NCBI RefSeq assembly: GCF_000374845.1
Contig: NZ_KB895415.1
Coordinates: 434,001 to 498,000 of the forward strand
Source of the DNA: Paenibacillus terrigena DSM 21567
GTDB taxonomy: Bacteria; Bacillota; Bacilli; Paenibacillales; Paenibacillaceae
DNA: 64,000 nucleotides
Direction of reading: 5' to 3'
The translations under genes were made by a program, and so were the position numbers. Under the pieces are notes generated by a model. It did no database searches. It was given only the letters and a program-made list of their open reading frames with translations, and had not been told where the DNA came from. Shown here in pieces: positions 27,439 to 36,675 of the stretch (position 1 is its first letter; each line of letters starts with the position of its first letter).

Positions 27439-28404
27439 ATGAAGACGATTACAACGCCATCTAACAAGGGCAAGTCCTACAGAACGTTACGTAGCGCACG
27501 CCGTCAGGCACCCTTCTATCTCATGATGGCACCTGGTTTAATTTTTATTACGATTTTATTTTACATCCCGATGGCCGGCGTGATCATTGCCTTCAAAGAT
27601 TACAATGCACGGGATGGTATCTTCGGAAGTCCATGGATGGACCCGCTGTTCAAAAACTTTGAGTTTTTCTTTAAATCCGACGCAGCAAGGACCGTTACCT
27701 TTAACACGCTTTTTTACAATCTACTAGAAGCTGTTACCGTTACGCTTTGTGCATTGGCAATCGCTATTCTATTAAATGAAGTAAAAAACAAAGTGACCTC
27801 AGCTACCTATAAAGGTTCCATTTTGCTGCCAACCTTTCTCTCATGGATTGTCATCCAGTACATTCTCTTCAGCCTGCTCAGTGTTGACCGTGGTATTATC
27901 AACAGCACGATCACCGGAAACGGCGGAGAAGCCATTTACTGGTACAGTGAACCGTCTTACTGGCGCTTCATCTTGCCAATTGCCTATCTGTGGAAGAATG
28001 TCGGTTACTTCTCGGTGCTATATGTGGCAGCGATTGCCGGAATTAACCCCGATTACTATGAAGCTGCCCAACTGGACGGTGCTTCGAAGTGGCAACGCAT
28101 TAAACATATTACATTACCACTTCTGAAACCGACCATCATTGTCCTTTCACTGCTTTGGGTAGGTAAATTATTCAATGGCGGTTTAGGCGACTGGAACGGA
28201 TTCTACACGCTTCCGAATGATGCGGGTGCGCTTTATCCGGCAACAGACGTTATCGACACACTTGTATTCCGTTCGCTGAAAAAAGTCAATGACTACGGTA
28301 TGGCGTCTGCAGTTGGTTTATATCAAGCGGTAGTTGGCTTCTTCCTTGTGTTGATCTCTAACTACATCATTAAAAAGAAAGATCCCGACAACGCACTATT
28401 CTAA
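27439..28404 (+). CDS. Sugar ABC permease, LplB type (operon D)
   Basis: About 321 residues, six membrane segments, LplB-type motif YIPMAGVIIAFKDYNARDG and EAA loop YYEAAQLDGASKWQRIKHITLPLL. ATG at 27439 follows AAGGAG; 26 earlier in-frame codons have no ribosome-binding site. First gene of the importer next to sensor 2. Confidence 0.92.
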   Translation: MKTITTPSNKGKSYRTLRSARRQAPFYLMMAPGLIFITILFYIPMAGVIIAFKDYNARDGIFGSPWMDPLFKNFEFFFKSDAARTVTFNTLFYNLLEAVTVTLCALAIAILLNEVKNKVTSATYKGSILLPTFLSWIVIQYILFSLLSVDRGIINSTITGNGGEAIYWYSEPSYWRFILPIAYLWKNVGYFSVLYVAAIAGINPDYYEAAQLDGASKWQRIKHITLPLLKPTIIVLSLLWVGKLFNGGLGDWNGFYTLPNDAGALYPATDVIDTLVFRSLKKVNDYGMASAVGLYQAVVGFFLVLISNYIIKKKDPDNALF

Positions 28405-28445
28405 ACGATCAGACAGGATAGCGTTTCTACTTGGGAGGGAGAACC

Positions 28446-29333
28446 ATGCTACTTAAAAAGCTACATTTTTCAAAAATAACAATTCATCTTATTTTCATTG
28501 CACTGAGCCTTGCCTGCATCCTTCCATTGCTTTTGGTTGTATCCATATCGTTTACGGACGAGCAATCATTGATGCTTGACGGATATCGCTTCTGGCCCAA
28601 AGAGTTCAGCACGGCAGCTTACCAGTATGTATTCAGCGGAGCAGGCTCTATTCTAAATGCATATGCCGTTACGATTTTTGTGACGGTTGTCGGCACGCTT
28701 CTGCATCTGCTGATTACTTCCATGCTGTCGTATTCACTGACACGTCCCGAAGTGACTCACCGCAGAGCGCTCACTTTATTTGTGTATCTTCCGGTTCTGT
28801 TCAACGGCGGTCTTGTTCCGCAGTACATTTTGCTGACGCGCATCCTGCATCTGAAGGACACCATCTGGGTACTGATTATCGTCTACCTGGTATCGACTAT
28901 TAACGTGCTGATTATGAAAAACTTCTTCCGAACGATTCCAGACTCATTAATTGAGTCAGCGCGAATCGATGGGTCGGGTGAAATCCGTACTTTTTTCCGG
29001 ATTGCACTACCGCTCTCCAAGCCGTCGCTCGCAACCATCGGTTTGTTCGTCGCCATTGCATACTGGAATGATTGGATGACCGCATCGCTTTATATCGAGT
29101 CACCGAAGCTGCGGCCCCTGCAATATCTGCTCCAATCGTTAATGAACAATATTGGATATTTGCAGTCGAACGCACAGGCTTCCCAATCGATGGAAGCAGC
29201 GATTGGCATGCTGCCTAGTGAAGGCGCGCGCATGGCAACCTGCGTACTCGCCATCGGTCCTATTATTTTGCTGTACCCTTTACTGCAGAAGTACTTTGAA
29301 AAAGGATTGACAATAGGCGCTGTAAAAGAGTAA
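28446..29333 (+). CDS. Sugar ABC permease, LplC/YtcP type (operon D)
   Basis: About 295 residues with six membrane segments, EAA loop ESARIDGSGEIRTFFRIALPLSKP and the family end KYFEKGLTIGAVKE. GGGAGGGAG precedes the ATG at 28446. 41 bp after the LplB gene, 52 bp before the binding-protein gene. Confidence 0.92.
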   Translation: MLLKKLHFSKITIHLIFIALSLACILPLLLVVSISFTDEQSLMLDGYRFWPKEFSTAAYQYVFSGAGSILNAYAVTIFVTVVGTLLHLLITSMLSYSLTRPEVTHRRALTLFVYLPVLFNGGLVPQYILLTRILHLKDTIWVLIIVYLVSTINVLIMKNFFRTIPDSLIESARIDGSGEIRTFFRIALPLSKPSLATIGLFVAIAYWNDWMTASLYIESPKLRPLQYLLQSLMNNIGYLQSNAQASQSMEAAIGMLPSEGARMATCVLAIGPIILLYPLLQKYFEKGLTIGAVKE

Positions 29334-29385
29334 TTTTACCGGTAAACCAACCGGAAAAATAAATAAAAATCTAGGGGGAACGACA

Positions 29386-30969
29386 ATGAAAAAATTTTCT
29401 GCGATTCTGTTGTCCGTAACGCTGCTGTTAACCATGCTGCTGAGCGGATGCGGAGAGAAAGATGCAGGCACAACCAGCAAATCTGCTGAGAAACCTGCTG
29501 CGGGTAATGAAGAGATGGTTGAGCTCAATTTCTACATGATGAACAGCCCCGTCAATGACTTTGACCGCATCATGAAGAAAGCGAACGAAATCATTGGCAA
29601 AGAAATCAATGCTAAGCTGAATCTAATTCTTGTAGACAGCAGTACTTATGCCGAGAAAATGAACCTGATGATCAATTCCGGCGACGATTGGGATCTCAGC
29701 TTCACTGCTAACTGGGGTGGCATCAACTTCTTCGAAAACGCCGCCAAAGGAGCTTATGCCGACCTAACGGACCTCCTTCCTAAATATGCACCTCAAACGT
29801 ATTCCCGTATCCCTCAAGGACTGTGGGAAGGCGTTAAAGTAAATGGTAAGATCTATGGACTTGTGAACTATCAACAATGGGGCACTGCCAAACGAGAGGG
29901 ATTTAAATTCCGTTCTGATCTTGTAGAGGAAACCGGGTTCGACTGGAAAGCCTTGAAAGACAAGCCTACCATTGAGGCACTTGATAAGATCGGGCCTTTC
30001 CTTGGCGATGCTCTAGCAAAACACAAAGGAATGATCGGGTTTGAAACCAGCTCCATTGAAAGCTTGTTTGCCAGCAATCCACTGTTATGGAACATGGAAG
30101 CCGTAGGTGATACGAGCATCCCTGGCTGGATTAACCTTGACAATCCAGACAAAGTCATCAACCAGTTTGAGACGGAAGATTTTGCGAAGTACACTGAAAT
30201 GATGCGCGACTGGTTCGTCAAAGGTTATGTTCGCAAGGATGGCGCAACCGTAAAAGATACTTCTCCTGACCGTAAAGCAGCCAAATTTGTCGCTGAGAAA
30301 ACAGGCAGCTGGCCTGACAGCATTGAATACCCTGGTAATCCTGATGCCAGCAATATGTCTATGACGAAAAGCGCAGGCAATGCTCCTGCAGTAACCGTCT
30401 CCACCACTCGCACGATGATTCCTGCGGGCGCCGCTTCTACTGCAGCGATTGCAATCAATTCGGATTCCAAACACATTGAAAAAGCTTTGCAGTTAGTTGA
30501 ACTGCTCAACACCAACGATGATCTGTACAAATTGATTACGCTTGGCGAAGAAGGCGTTGACTACAAATATGATGAAAATGGCAAGTTCACAATGATTGAA
30601 GGCAAATACAATTTCAACTTTAACGAATGGCAGCTTGGCCAATCCTACAGCCCTAACTTCACCCGTACGAACTATGACAAGAACAAAGATGGTGAAGTTC
30701 AAAAAGAGACTCAAACCAAAATCTATGAAGCTGACAAAACAGCAGAAATTTCACCGGTAACGGGCTTCGTATTCGACCCGACTCCAGTAAAGACGCAGGT
30801 TGCAAACTGTGCTGCAGTTACCTCTGAGATGATTCCGGCACTCAGCTCCGGTTCTGTCGATCCTGCTAAAACATTGCCTGAATTCCTGAAGCGCCTGAAA
30901 ACTGCCGGCGTGGACGACATTATCAAAGAAAAACAGGCTCAATTTGACGCCTGGAAAGCAAAAAAATAA
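29386..30969 (+). CDS. Sugar ABC binding lipoprotein (operon D)
   Basis: A 527-residue lipoprotein: signal MKKFSAILLSVTLLLTMLLSGC with lipobox LSGC. An extracellular solute-binding fold is followed by the DUF3502-type end (DPAKTLPEFLKRLKTAGVDDI). Paralogue of the 10917 and 42132 proteins. Third gene of operon D, followed by a terminator-like hairpin and then two catabolic genes. Confidence 0.92.
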   Translation: MKKFSAILLSVTLLLTMLLSGCGEKDAGTTSKSAEKPAAGNEEMVELNFYMMNSPVNDFDRIMKKANEIIGKEINAKLNLILVDSSTYAEKMNLMINSGDDWDLSFTANWGGINFFENAAKGAYADLTDLLPKYAPQTYSRIPQGLWEGVKVNGKIYGLVNYQQWGTAKREGFKFRSDLVEETGFDWKALKDKPTIEALDKIGPFLGDALAKHKGMIGFETSSIESLFASNPLLWNMEAVGDTSIPGWINLDNPDKVINQFETEDFAKYTEMMRDWFVKGYVRKDGATVKDTSPDRKAAKFVAEKTGSWPDSIEYPGNPDASNMSMTKSAGNAPAVTVSTTRTMIPAGAASTAAIAINSDSKHIEKALQLVELLNTNDDLYKLITLGEEGVDYKYDENGKFTMIEGKYNFNFNEWQLGQSYSPNFTRTNYDKNKDGEVQKETQTKIYEADKTAEISPVTGFVFDPTPVKTQVANCAAVTSEMIPALSSGSVDPAKTLPEFLKRLKTAGVDDIIKEKQAQFDAWKAKK

Positions 30970-30985
30970 TCTCACGATCCTTTGT

Positions 30986-31024
30986 GAAATCCGGTGTATT
31001 TCTTTATATCGTACACCGGATTTC
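30986..31024 (+). terminator. Hairpin after operon D transporter genes
   Basis: Arms GAAATCCGGTGTA / TACACCGGATTTC followed by TATTTCAATT. It may reduce rather than end transcription into the downstream enzyme genes, which have no clear promoter of their own. Confidence 0.7.
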
Positions 31025-31057
31025 TATTTCAATTAAGCCCAAAGAGAGGAACTCAAC

Positions 31058-33280
31058 ATGCGCTATTCTCTTATGTGTAAATCTTTTACTGGCAGTGAAG
31101 TGCAAGACTCTGAAATCGTTGACGTGAATTTGCAAAATAACGAGGTTGCTTTTTCACAGTTCCCATGCAGTGCGTCGATGACAACGCAACGACTTCCACA
31201 TGGACAACGATTCAATATTACCCTGTCTTTTCATGAAGATACAACCGATCCGATGAATTTTTCATTTTCGATGGCAACAGAGCAATGGGACAAGAGCAAC
31301 TATGTGTTGATGCCCGGTGCGGTTTATAATGGCAATCGTTTTGTAAGCTTACCTCTTCCCTACCCGCCTTATTATGAGCCTCCCCACAACAGCCGATTTA
31401 CAGATGCCGAAGTCATTACCAGCATTCCTCATTTGGATATGGAGAACAGAAAATCACAAATTTCTTTACTTTCTGGTGATATGGCATCGCCTTTATGCGG
31501 GTTCTATGATTTTAACGGCCAATCCGGTTCTGTTCTATTGGGAGAGCACCAATGCGGCAGTTATTATACAGGCTTTACTGTTGATGAAAATCAAATCGAT
31601 AGCAAAGCTTCTTTTGTGCTTTCTGTTCCAGGTGTACGCGAGACTACTCAATATTTTTTTGGGGACCAGAACGACGGACATGGCTTTCGTCCAGACGTCT
31701 CAGCTCCTTCACAAGATACCGGCGCTATGTTCAAACAGGGTCAATCACTAACGCTGACGGTCTGTGTCCTTCATTGGCAGCAAATATCTTTGCCGGACTT
31801 TTTCAAGCTGGTAAACAGCACCAAGACAACATTGGAAGCCCCGAATCAATTCTATAATGTTCCGTTCTATAAGGCATATACAAGCATCAAAGAAAAGTAC
31901 CAAAAGGAAAACTTTACGGAAGAAGGATATTACACGGTAGGAACCAACTGGAACATCCATCAGCAGTGTTGGCAAGCGGGTTGGATTGGCGGAGGTATCA
32001 ACAGCTATCCGTTGTTGATGGAAGATTCATCTGAAGCACGGCAGCGCGCGCTTTCTACGCTCCGCTTTATTTTCTCGCGCTTGCAGCACCCTAGCGGCTG
32101 GGTATTCGGCATGTATGGAAATGGAAAGTTTTATGGTGACGGTGGCGACAGTAACCCTGATACCATTCTGTTAGTTCGAAAAAATGCCGATTTGCTTTAT
32201 TTCGTGCTGAAGCAGCTATTTTGGCTTTCGGATAACCACCATTCCACAATAGAGTTTGAGCAACCCGTAAAAGCGCTTTGCGATGCCTTTGTTCGGCTGT
32301 TCCAACAATACGGTCAGCTCGGACAGTTTATTGATATGGCTACAGAAGAAATCGTAGTAGGTAACTCGGCCGGAGCATGTATGGCTGTAGGCGCGCTGGC
32401 ACTGGCGAGCGAATATTTTCAATGTACAGAATACCTCCACGTTGCAGAGCAGCTTGGGGAGTACTATTACCACAACTATGTCAAAAAAGGGATGCTGAAC
32501 GGTTGTCCTGGGGAGATCTGTCAAGCGCCGGATAGCGAAGCGGCATTCGCCATGCTGGAAAGCTATGTGCAGCTGCATGAGACGACCCGCAAGAGCATCT
32601 GGCTTTCTTATGCAGAAGAAACTTGTGAAATTGCCATGACGTGGGTTATGAGCTACGACTTTGTGTTCCCTGCACATAGTACAGCAGCCAAGCGCGGTGT
32701 TCACAGCAGCGGCACGGTGTTCGCCAACGCACAGAACAAACACTCTGCGCCTGGTATTTGTACACTTTCAGGCAACAGTCTTCTCAAGCTGTATCGCTTT
32801 ACAGGTAAAGCAAAATATCTACATGATCTACATGCTATCGCACACAGTTTACCGCAGTATGTATCTCTGGCAGAAGATCCGGAGCTTACGCTCGAGAAGC
32901 AATATTTGCCCGCAGGCTATATGAACGAGCGTGTGCAGACAAGTGACTGGGAAGGTAAGGAAACGGTTGGGGAATTCCTCTATGGTTCCAACTGGCCGGA
33001 AGTTTCCATGCTGCTTACATTTGTAGAAGTACCGGGCGTATATGTGGATTTCGCCAGCCGCACATTGCAGGTATTTGACCATGTGGAATGCTTGGTTACA
33101 CAGTGGAATGAGGATTCTGTATCCATGGAAATGTATAATCCTACCGCATACAGTACGATCGTTACGGTACTTACGGACGAAAGTACAGACGCTCAGCGCG
33201 TAACGCATCATTACTTTGGAAGCATGAAAACTGTCCCTTTGTCAGCCGGAGAGCGTGTGCAAATTGAGATTAAAAAATAA
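31058..33280 (+). CDS. Unrecognised 740-residue protein, putative intracellular glycosidase
   Basis: No family could be named with confidence. No signal peptide, so cytoplasmic. Residues 1-~270 look beta-rich (sandwich-like); ~280-650 are helix-rich with paired aromatic and acidic motifs (GTNWNIHQQCWQAGWIGGG, GWVFGMYGNGKFYGDGGDSNPD, GCPGEICQAPDSEAAFAMLE) like an (alpha/alpha) six-hairpin barrel; a short beta end follows. This layout is typical of glycoside hydrolases and polysaccharide lyases that act on imported oligosaccharides. It lies between the sensor 2 transporter genes and an oxidoreductase, 16 bp apart from the latter, so it most likely degrades the imported substrate. Aspartates and glutamates in the quoted motifs are candidate catalytic residues. 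Confidence 0.75.
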   Translation: MRYSLMCKSFTGSEVQDSEIVDVNLQNNEVAFSQFPCSASMTTQRLPHGQRFNITLSFHEDTTDPMNFSFSMATEQWDKSNYVLMPGAVYNGNRFVSLPLPYPPYYEPPHNSRFTDAEVITSIPHLDMENRKSQISLLSGDMASPLCGFYDFNGQSGSVLLGEHQCGSYYTGFTVDENQIDSKASFVLSVPGVRETTQYFFGDQNDGHGFRPDVSAPSQDTGAMFKQGQSLTLTVCVLHWQQISLPDFFKLVNSTKTTLEAPNQFYNVPFYKAYTSIKEKYQKENFTEEGYYTVGTNWNIHQQCWQAGWIGGGINSYPLLMEDSSEARQRALSTLRFIFSRLQHPSGWVFGMYGNGKFYGDGGDSNPDTILLVRKNADLLYFVLKQLFWLSDNHHSTIEFEQPVKALCDAFVRLFQQYGQLGQFIDMATEEIVVGNSAGACMAVGALALASEYFQCTEYLHVAEQLGEYYYHNYVKKGMLNGCPGEICQAPDSEAAFAMLESYVQLHETTRKSIWLSYAEETCEIAMTWVMSYDFVFPAHSTAAKRGVHSSGTVFANAQNKHSAPGICTLSGNSLLKLYRFTGKAKYLHDLHAIAHSLPQYVSLAEDPELTLEKQYLPAGYMNERVQTSDWEGKETVGEFLYGSNWPEVSMLLTFVEVPGVYVDFASRTLQVFDHVECLVTQWNEDSVSMEMYNPTAYSTIVTVLTDESTDAQRVTHHYFGSMKTVPLSAGERVQIEIKK

Positions 33281-33295
33281 CGGGAGGTTTTCCTT

Positions 33296-34510
33296 ATGTT
33301 GAATATTGGTGTTATTGGATACGGCGTGCGGATCGACATGCTGATGGATGATTTGTTTGCACTGCCTTATGAAATCAACATCAAAGCAGTAGCAGATACC
33401 AACCACGAACGCGTGCGGGCTTTGATGAAAAAAGACGGCTCGAAAGAAATGATGCATAACATGGAAATCGATAAAATCGACGGGCTTTTGCGCAGCTGCG
33501 AGATGAATCCAGATACCATTAACTTTTATACGGATGCAGACGAAATGCTGGACAAAGAGAAGCTGGACGGCGTGATCGTGGGTACGAACTGCAACACGCA
33601 TACTTATTTCGCTCAAAAAGTGCTGAATCGCAATCTGCCGCTGTTTTTGGAGAAACCGGTAGCTACGACGATGGAAGATCTAAGAACACTAGCGGAGTGC
33701 GAAGCAAAAGCAACGGCTCCCACGGTTGTTTCTTTCCCGCTGCGCGTCACACCTCTGGTGCAGGAGGTAAAGCGTATTCTGGATGCCGGCACGATTGGCA
33801 AGGTGGAGCATGTACAGGCGTTTAACGATGTTCCCTATGGGTATGTATATTTCCACGACTGGTACCGCGATGAGTCCAAATCGAAGGGGCTTTTCCTGCA
33901 AAAAGCTACGCATGATATCGACGTCATCAACTATCTGCTCGGTGAAGAACCCATGAACGTCTGTGCCATGAAGTCCAAACAGATTTATAAAGGCGACATG
34001 CCAGCCGGCCTGCGCTGCAGCGAATGCGACAAATGGGAAACCTGCATGGACAGCACTTACAACATCATTAATCTACGCAATGACACGCCGCGCAGCGATT
34101 ATTGCGGTTTTGCGGTAGACACCGGCAACGAAGACTCCGGCAGTATGATTGTGAACTACGCGAGCGGCATGCACGTCATGTATTCGCAGAACTTCTTTGC
34201 CCGCAAAGGTGCCGGGCGGCGCGGTGCAAGGCTGTACGGCTACAAAGGCACCGTGGAATTCAATTTCGCCACGAATGAAATCAAAGTATTTGACCATATG
34301 AGTGACAAAGTAACCACCGTGCGTCTTGATGATCAAGGTTCGCGTCATGGCGGCGGAGATATAGTACTCATGCGTAATTTTGTACACCTGATGCAAGGCA
34401 AAACGACCGAATCTGTAGCCCCGCTGAAAGACGGCATCCGCAGTGCTCTTGTATGTCTGCAGGCCAACGCATTTTCCGAAAGTGATCAATTTTATCCTGT
34501 CACTTTATGA
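33296..34510 (+). CDS. Gfo/Idh/MocA oxidoreductase with cysteine cluster
   Basis: A 404-residue NAD(P)-dependent oxidoreductase. Rossmann start IGVIGYGVRIDML, catalytic LEKPVATT, and KATHDIDVINYLLG in the active-site helix. An insert near residue 240 has four clustered cysteines (LRCSECDKWETCMDS), probably a metal-binding or structural knuckle seen in a subgroup of this family. GGGAGG precedes the ATG; the gene follows the unrecognised 740-residue protein by 16 bp. Likely oxidises the sugar released by that protein. Confidence 0.87.
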   Translation: MLNIGVIGYGVRIDMLMDDLFALPYEINIKAVADTNHERVRALMKKDGSKEMMHNMEIDKIDGLLRSCEMNPDTINFYTDADEMLDKEKLDGVIVGTNCNTHTYFAQKVLNRNLPLFLEKPVATTMEDLRTLAECEAKATAPTVVSFPLRVTPLVQEVKRILDAGTIGKVEHVQAFNDVPYGYVYFHDWYRDESKSKGLFLQKATHDIDVINYLLGEEPMNVCAMKSKQIYKGDMPAGLRCSECDKWETCMDSTYNIINLRNDTPRSDYCGFAVDTGNEDSGSMIVNYASGMHVMYSQNFFARKGAGRRGARLYGYKGTVEFNFATNEIKVFDHMSDKVTTVRLDDQGSRHGGGDIVLMRNFVHLMQGKTTESVAPLKDGIRSALVCLQANAFSESDQFYPVTL

Positions 34511-34537
34511 ATCAAATGATTTTTATGCTTTAAGAAT

Positions 34538-34580
34538 ATAAAAAGCAGGAGCTCTTAAATTCAGAGTCCCTGCTTTTTAT
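34538..34580. terminator. Bidirectional terminator
   Basis: Arms ATAAAAAGCAGGAGCTCT / AGAGTCCCTGCTTTTTAT between convergent genes. Same hairpin family as 2615-2656, including the TGGCTT that follows. Confidence 0.85.
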
Positions 34581-34624
34581 GGCTTGCTTAAGATTTTAAT
34601 CGCTTCGTCTCCAGATCTTCTTCC

Positions 34625-34939
34625 TCAGTGCACATCATGCAATTGATAAATCTCGCTGGCATCCCGCCATATCTTCGAAAAGCACTCCCCTGTCAACCGA
34701 TGCCACTCTTCTTCCAGCGGGTGGTCGATGACCCGATCCGGAAGCGCCAAGGATGGATCCGACTCGACAATCATAAACAGGGTCAGTCCCTCGCGAAATA
34801 TCCGCAACGATACAATGCCCGCTTCCCGCATATGCTGTTCGTTTCCGGCAGGAATATCGCGGTGAAGCTGTTCGTACCGCTGAACTTGATCCGGGTGAAG
34901 GTGGGCTACTTTAACTTCTGTTACCCTGTTTGCTGCCAT
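34625..34939 (-). CDS. L-rhamnose/L-fucose mutarotase family protein
   Basis: A 104-residue dimeric alpha/beta-barrel (DUF718/RhaM-type) protein that interconverts sugar anomers. Conserved features are YEQLHRDIPAGNEQHMREAGI, LRIFREGLTLFMIVES and a C-terminal EEEWHRLTGECF (RhaM has a Trp-rich equivalent). Last gene of the GH35 operon. Company with an SDR, a fumarylacetoacetase-like hydrolase and an aldo/keto reductase suggests L-fucose (or L-galactose) rather than the phosphorylative rhamnose route. Confidence 0.82.
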   Translation of the reverse strand: MAANRVTEVKVAHLHPDQVQRYEQLHRDIPAGNEQHMREAGIVSLRIFREGLTLFMIVESDPSLALPDRVIDHPLEEEWHRLTGECFSKIWRDASEIYQLHDVH

Positions 34940-34951
34940 ATCCCCACTCCT

Positions 34952-35869
34952 CTACAATCGTTCACTCACCATGCGGTTTGTCAGAGCGCCCAGCTTCTCG
35001 ATCTCGATCGTCACGACATCTCCCGGCTTCAAATAGACCTGCTTCTCCTTCGGATATCCAAGCACGACGCCAGCGGGCGTTCCGGTAAGAATGATATCGC
35101 CCGGCAGCAGCGTCATATGCTGAGAAATATAACTGACGATTTCATCGCAATGGAAAATCATATCCGACGTATTCGAATGCTGCCTAACCTCGCCGTTCAC
35201 GATACATCGAATGTCCAAATTGTTCGGATCACCGACTTCGTCCGCCGTAACCAGATAAGGCCCTAAGGGGCTAAAGCCGTCACAAGATTTGCCAAGCAGC
35301 CATTGATGTGTTCGCATTTGCAAATCGCGCGCGGACAAATCATTGACGTTGCAATAACCGAACACGTGATCCAGCGCATGTTCCTTGTCTACGTATTTGG
35401 CTTTTTTGCCGATGACAATCACAAGCTCAGCTTCATAGTCAACCTGCGACGATACCTTCTCTGGCAGCGGAACTTCGCATCCATGTCCCGATAGCGTATT
35501 AGCAAATTTGTTGAACAAGATCGGGTATGCCGGGATCGGCGCGTTCGTCTCTTCCGCATGTTTGCGGTAGTTGAGTCCTACGCATATAATTTTGCTCGGA
35601 TGCGTCACGCAGGGGGCGTATTGGATCGTTGATTCATCGAGCAAATAAGCTTTGCTCTCCGTTCCACCCGCCAACACTTGGTCTGCAAAGCGCTGCAATG
35701 CAGCAACAGCGCCTCTTCCGCCTTCGATGACGTCATGAATCGTCACCGGCAGTACTCCTTGTGGCATGGATGATATGCTTTCCAGCGCTGCTGCGACATC
35801 CAGAATGCCTTGATCCGTTTTAATCGCCAGCTTTAATTGCCCGTTATTTTCATAGTTCAACAGTTTCAT
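34952..35869 (-). CDS. Fumarylacetoacetate-hydrolase family enzyme (likely 2,4-diketo-3-deoxy-L-fuconate hydrolase)
   Basis: About 305 residues. The FAH C-terminal domain has KIICVGLNYRKHAEE, the metal-binding VDYEAELVIVIGK (E-x-E), and the end TGTPAGVVLG. In non-phosphorylative fucose/rhamnose pathways an FAH-family enzyme splits the 2,4-diketo-3-deoxy acid to pyruvate and lactate. ATG at 35869 lies after GGAG; a TTG upstream overlaps the site. It sits between the SDR and the mutarotase. Substrate inferred from neighbours. Confidence 0.83.
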   Translation of the reverse strand: MKLLNYENNGQLKLAIKTDQGILDVAAALESISSMPQGVLPVTIHDVIEGGRGAVAALQRFADQVLAGGTESKAYLLDESTIQYAPCVTHPSKIICVGLNYRKHAEETNAPIPAYPILFNKFANTLSGHGCEVPLPEKVSSQVDYEAELVIVIGKKAKYVDKEHALDHVFGYCNVNDLSARDLQMRTHQWLLGKSCDGFSPLGPYLVTADEVGDPNNLDIRCIVNGEVRQHSNTSDMIFHCDEIVSYISQHMTLLPGDIILTGTPAGVVLGYPKEKQVYLKPGDVVTIEIEKLGALTNRMVSERL

Positions 35870-35897
35870 TCGTCCCAACACTCCTGTCTATCTATTG

Positions 35898-36671
35898 TTA
35901 TGCGTTCTTACCGAATACGACGCCGCCGTCAATGTACAGCGGGGAACCCATCATGAACTTGGACTCGTCCGAAGCGAGGAAAAGGGCCGCGTTAGCGACA
36001 TCCTCTGGCTTGCCAAGCTCTCCACTGAGCTGGCGCTGTTTCAAGGATTCGATCGCAGCTGACGGGTCATCATACGACGTCTTCAAATAGTTCTCCATGA
36101 ATGGTGTATAAATCGTCCCCGGCAGCAACGCATTCACCCGGATGTTAAAGGCCGCATAATCGACCTGCATCGATTTGGTTAAGGCGAGCACCGCACCTTT
36201 CGTCGCTCCATAAGAAGCTCTGCGCGCAAGACCCATTTCAGCAACGCACGACGACATGTTGATAATCGAGCCCGTTCTGCGCTCCATCATGTAGGGCAAC
36301 ACATATTTCGAAGGCAGGAATACGCCTTTGACATTAATGCTCATGATCCGGTCCCACGTATCCGGCTCGATTTCGTGCAATGCGCCGACGCCGCTGATAC
36401 CCGCATTGTTAAACAACACGTCAATACGTCCGAATTCAGCGATGGCTGCTTCCACCATCGCTAGGACCGCTTCCGGCTGGGTAACATCAGCTTGAATAAA
36501 GAGCGCCTCGCCGCCTTTTTCAATAATTTCGCTCACCGTTTCCTGGCCTTTGACCTCATCCACGTCGTTGACAATAACGGCTGCTCCTTCTTGTGCGAAC
36601 AGCAATGCTGTACTTCTTCCGATGCCTGAGCCTGCACCTGTGATCAGTGTTACTTTATCTTGTAATCGCAT
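35898..36671 (-). CDS. SDR-family dehydrogenase (likely 2-keto-3-deoxy-L-fuconate dehydrogenase)
   Basis: A 257-residue short-chain dehydrogenase: TGAGSGIG cofactor motif near residues 12-19, NNAGISG, the S...YGATK catalytic serine/tyrosine/lysine, and the end GGVVFGKNA. An aspartate-containing NDVDEV after beta2 suggests NAD. Four bases separate it from the remnant lactonase stop. In the inferred pathway it oxidises 2-keto-3-deoxy-L-fuconate to the 2,4-diketo acid. Confidence 0.85.
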   Translation of the reverse strand: MRLQDKVTLITGAGSGIGRSTALLFAQEGAAVIVNDVDEVKGQETVSEIIEKGGEALFIQADVTQPEAVLAMVEAAIAEFGRIDVLFNNAGISGVGALHEIEPDTWDRIMSINVKGVFLPSKYVLPYMMERRTGSIINMSSCVAEMGLARRASYGATKGAVLALTKSMQVDYAAFNIRVNALLPGTIYTPFMENYLKTSYDDPSAAIESLKQRQLSGELGKPEDVANAALFLASDESKFMMGSPLYIDGGVVFGKNA

Positions 36672-36675
36672 ATCC

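Noticed and set aside
34628-35266. 212-codon plus-strand ORF
   Set aside because: Antisense to the mutarotase and FAH-family genes, both with family motifs.
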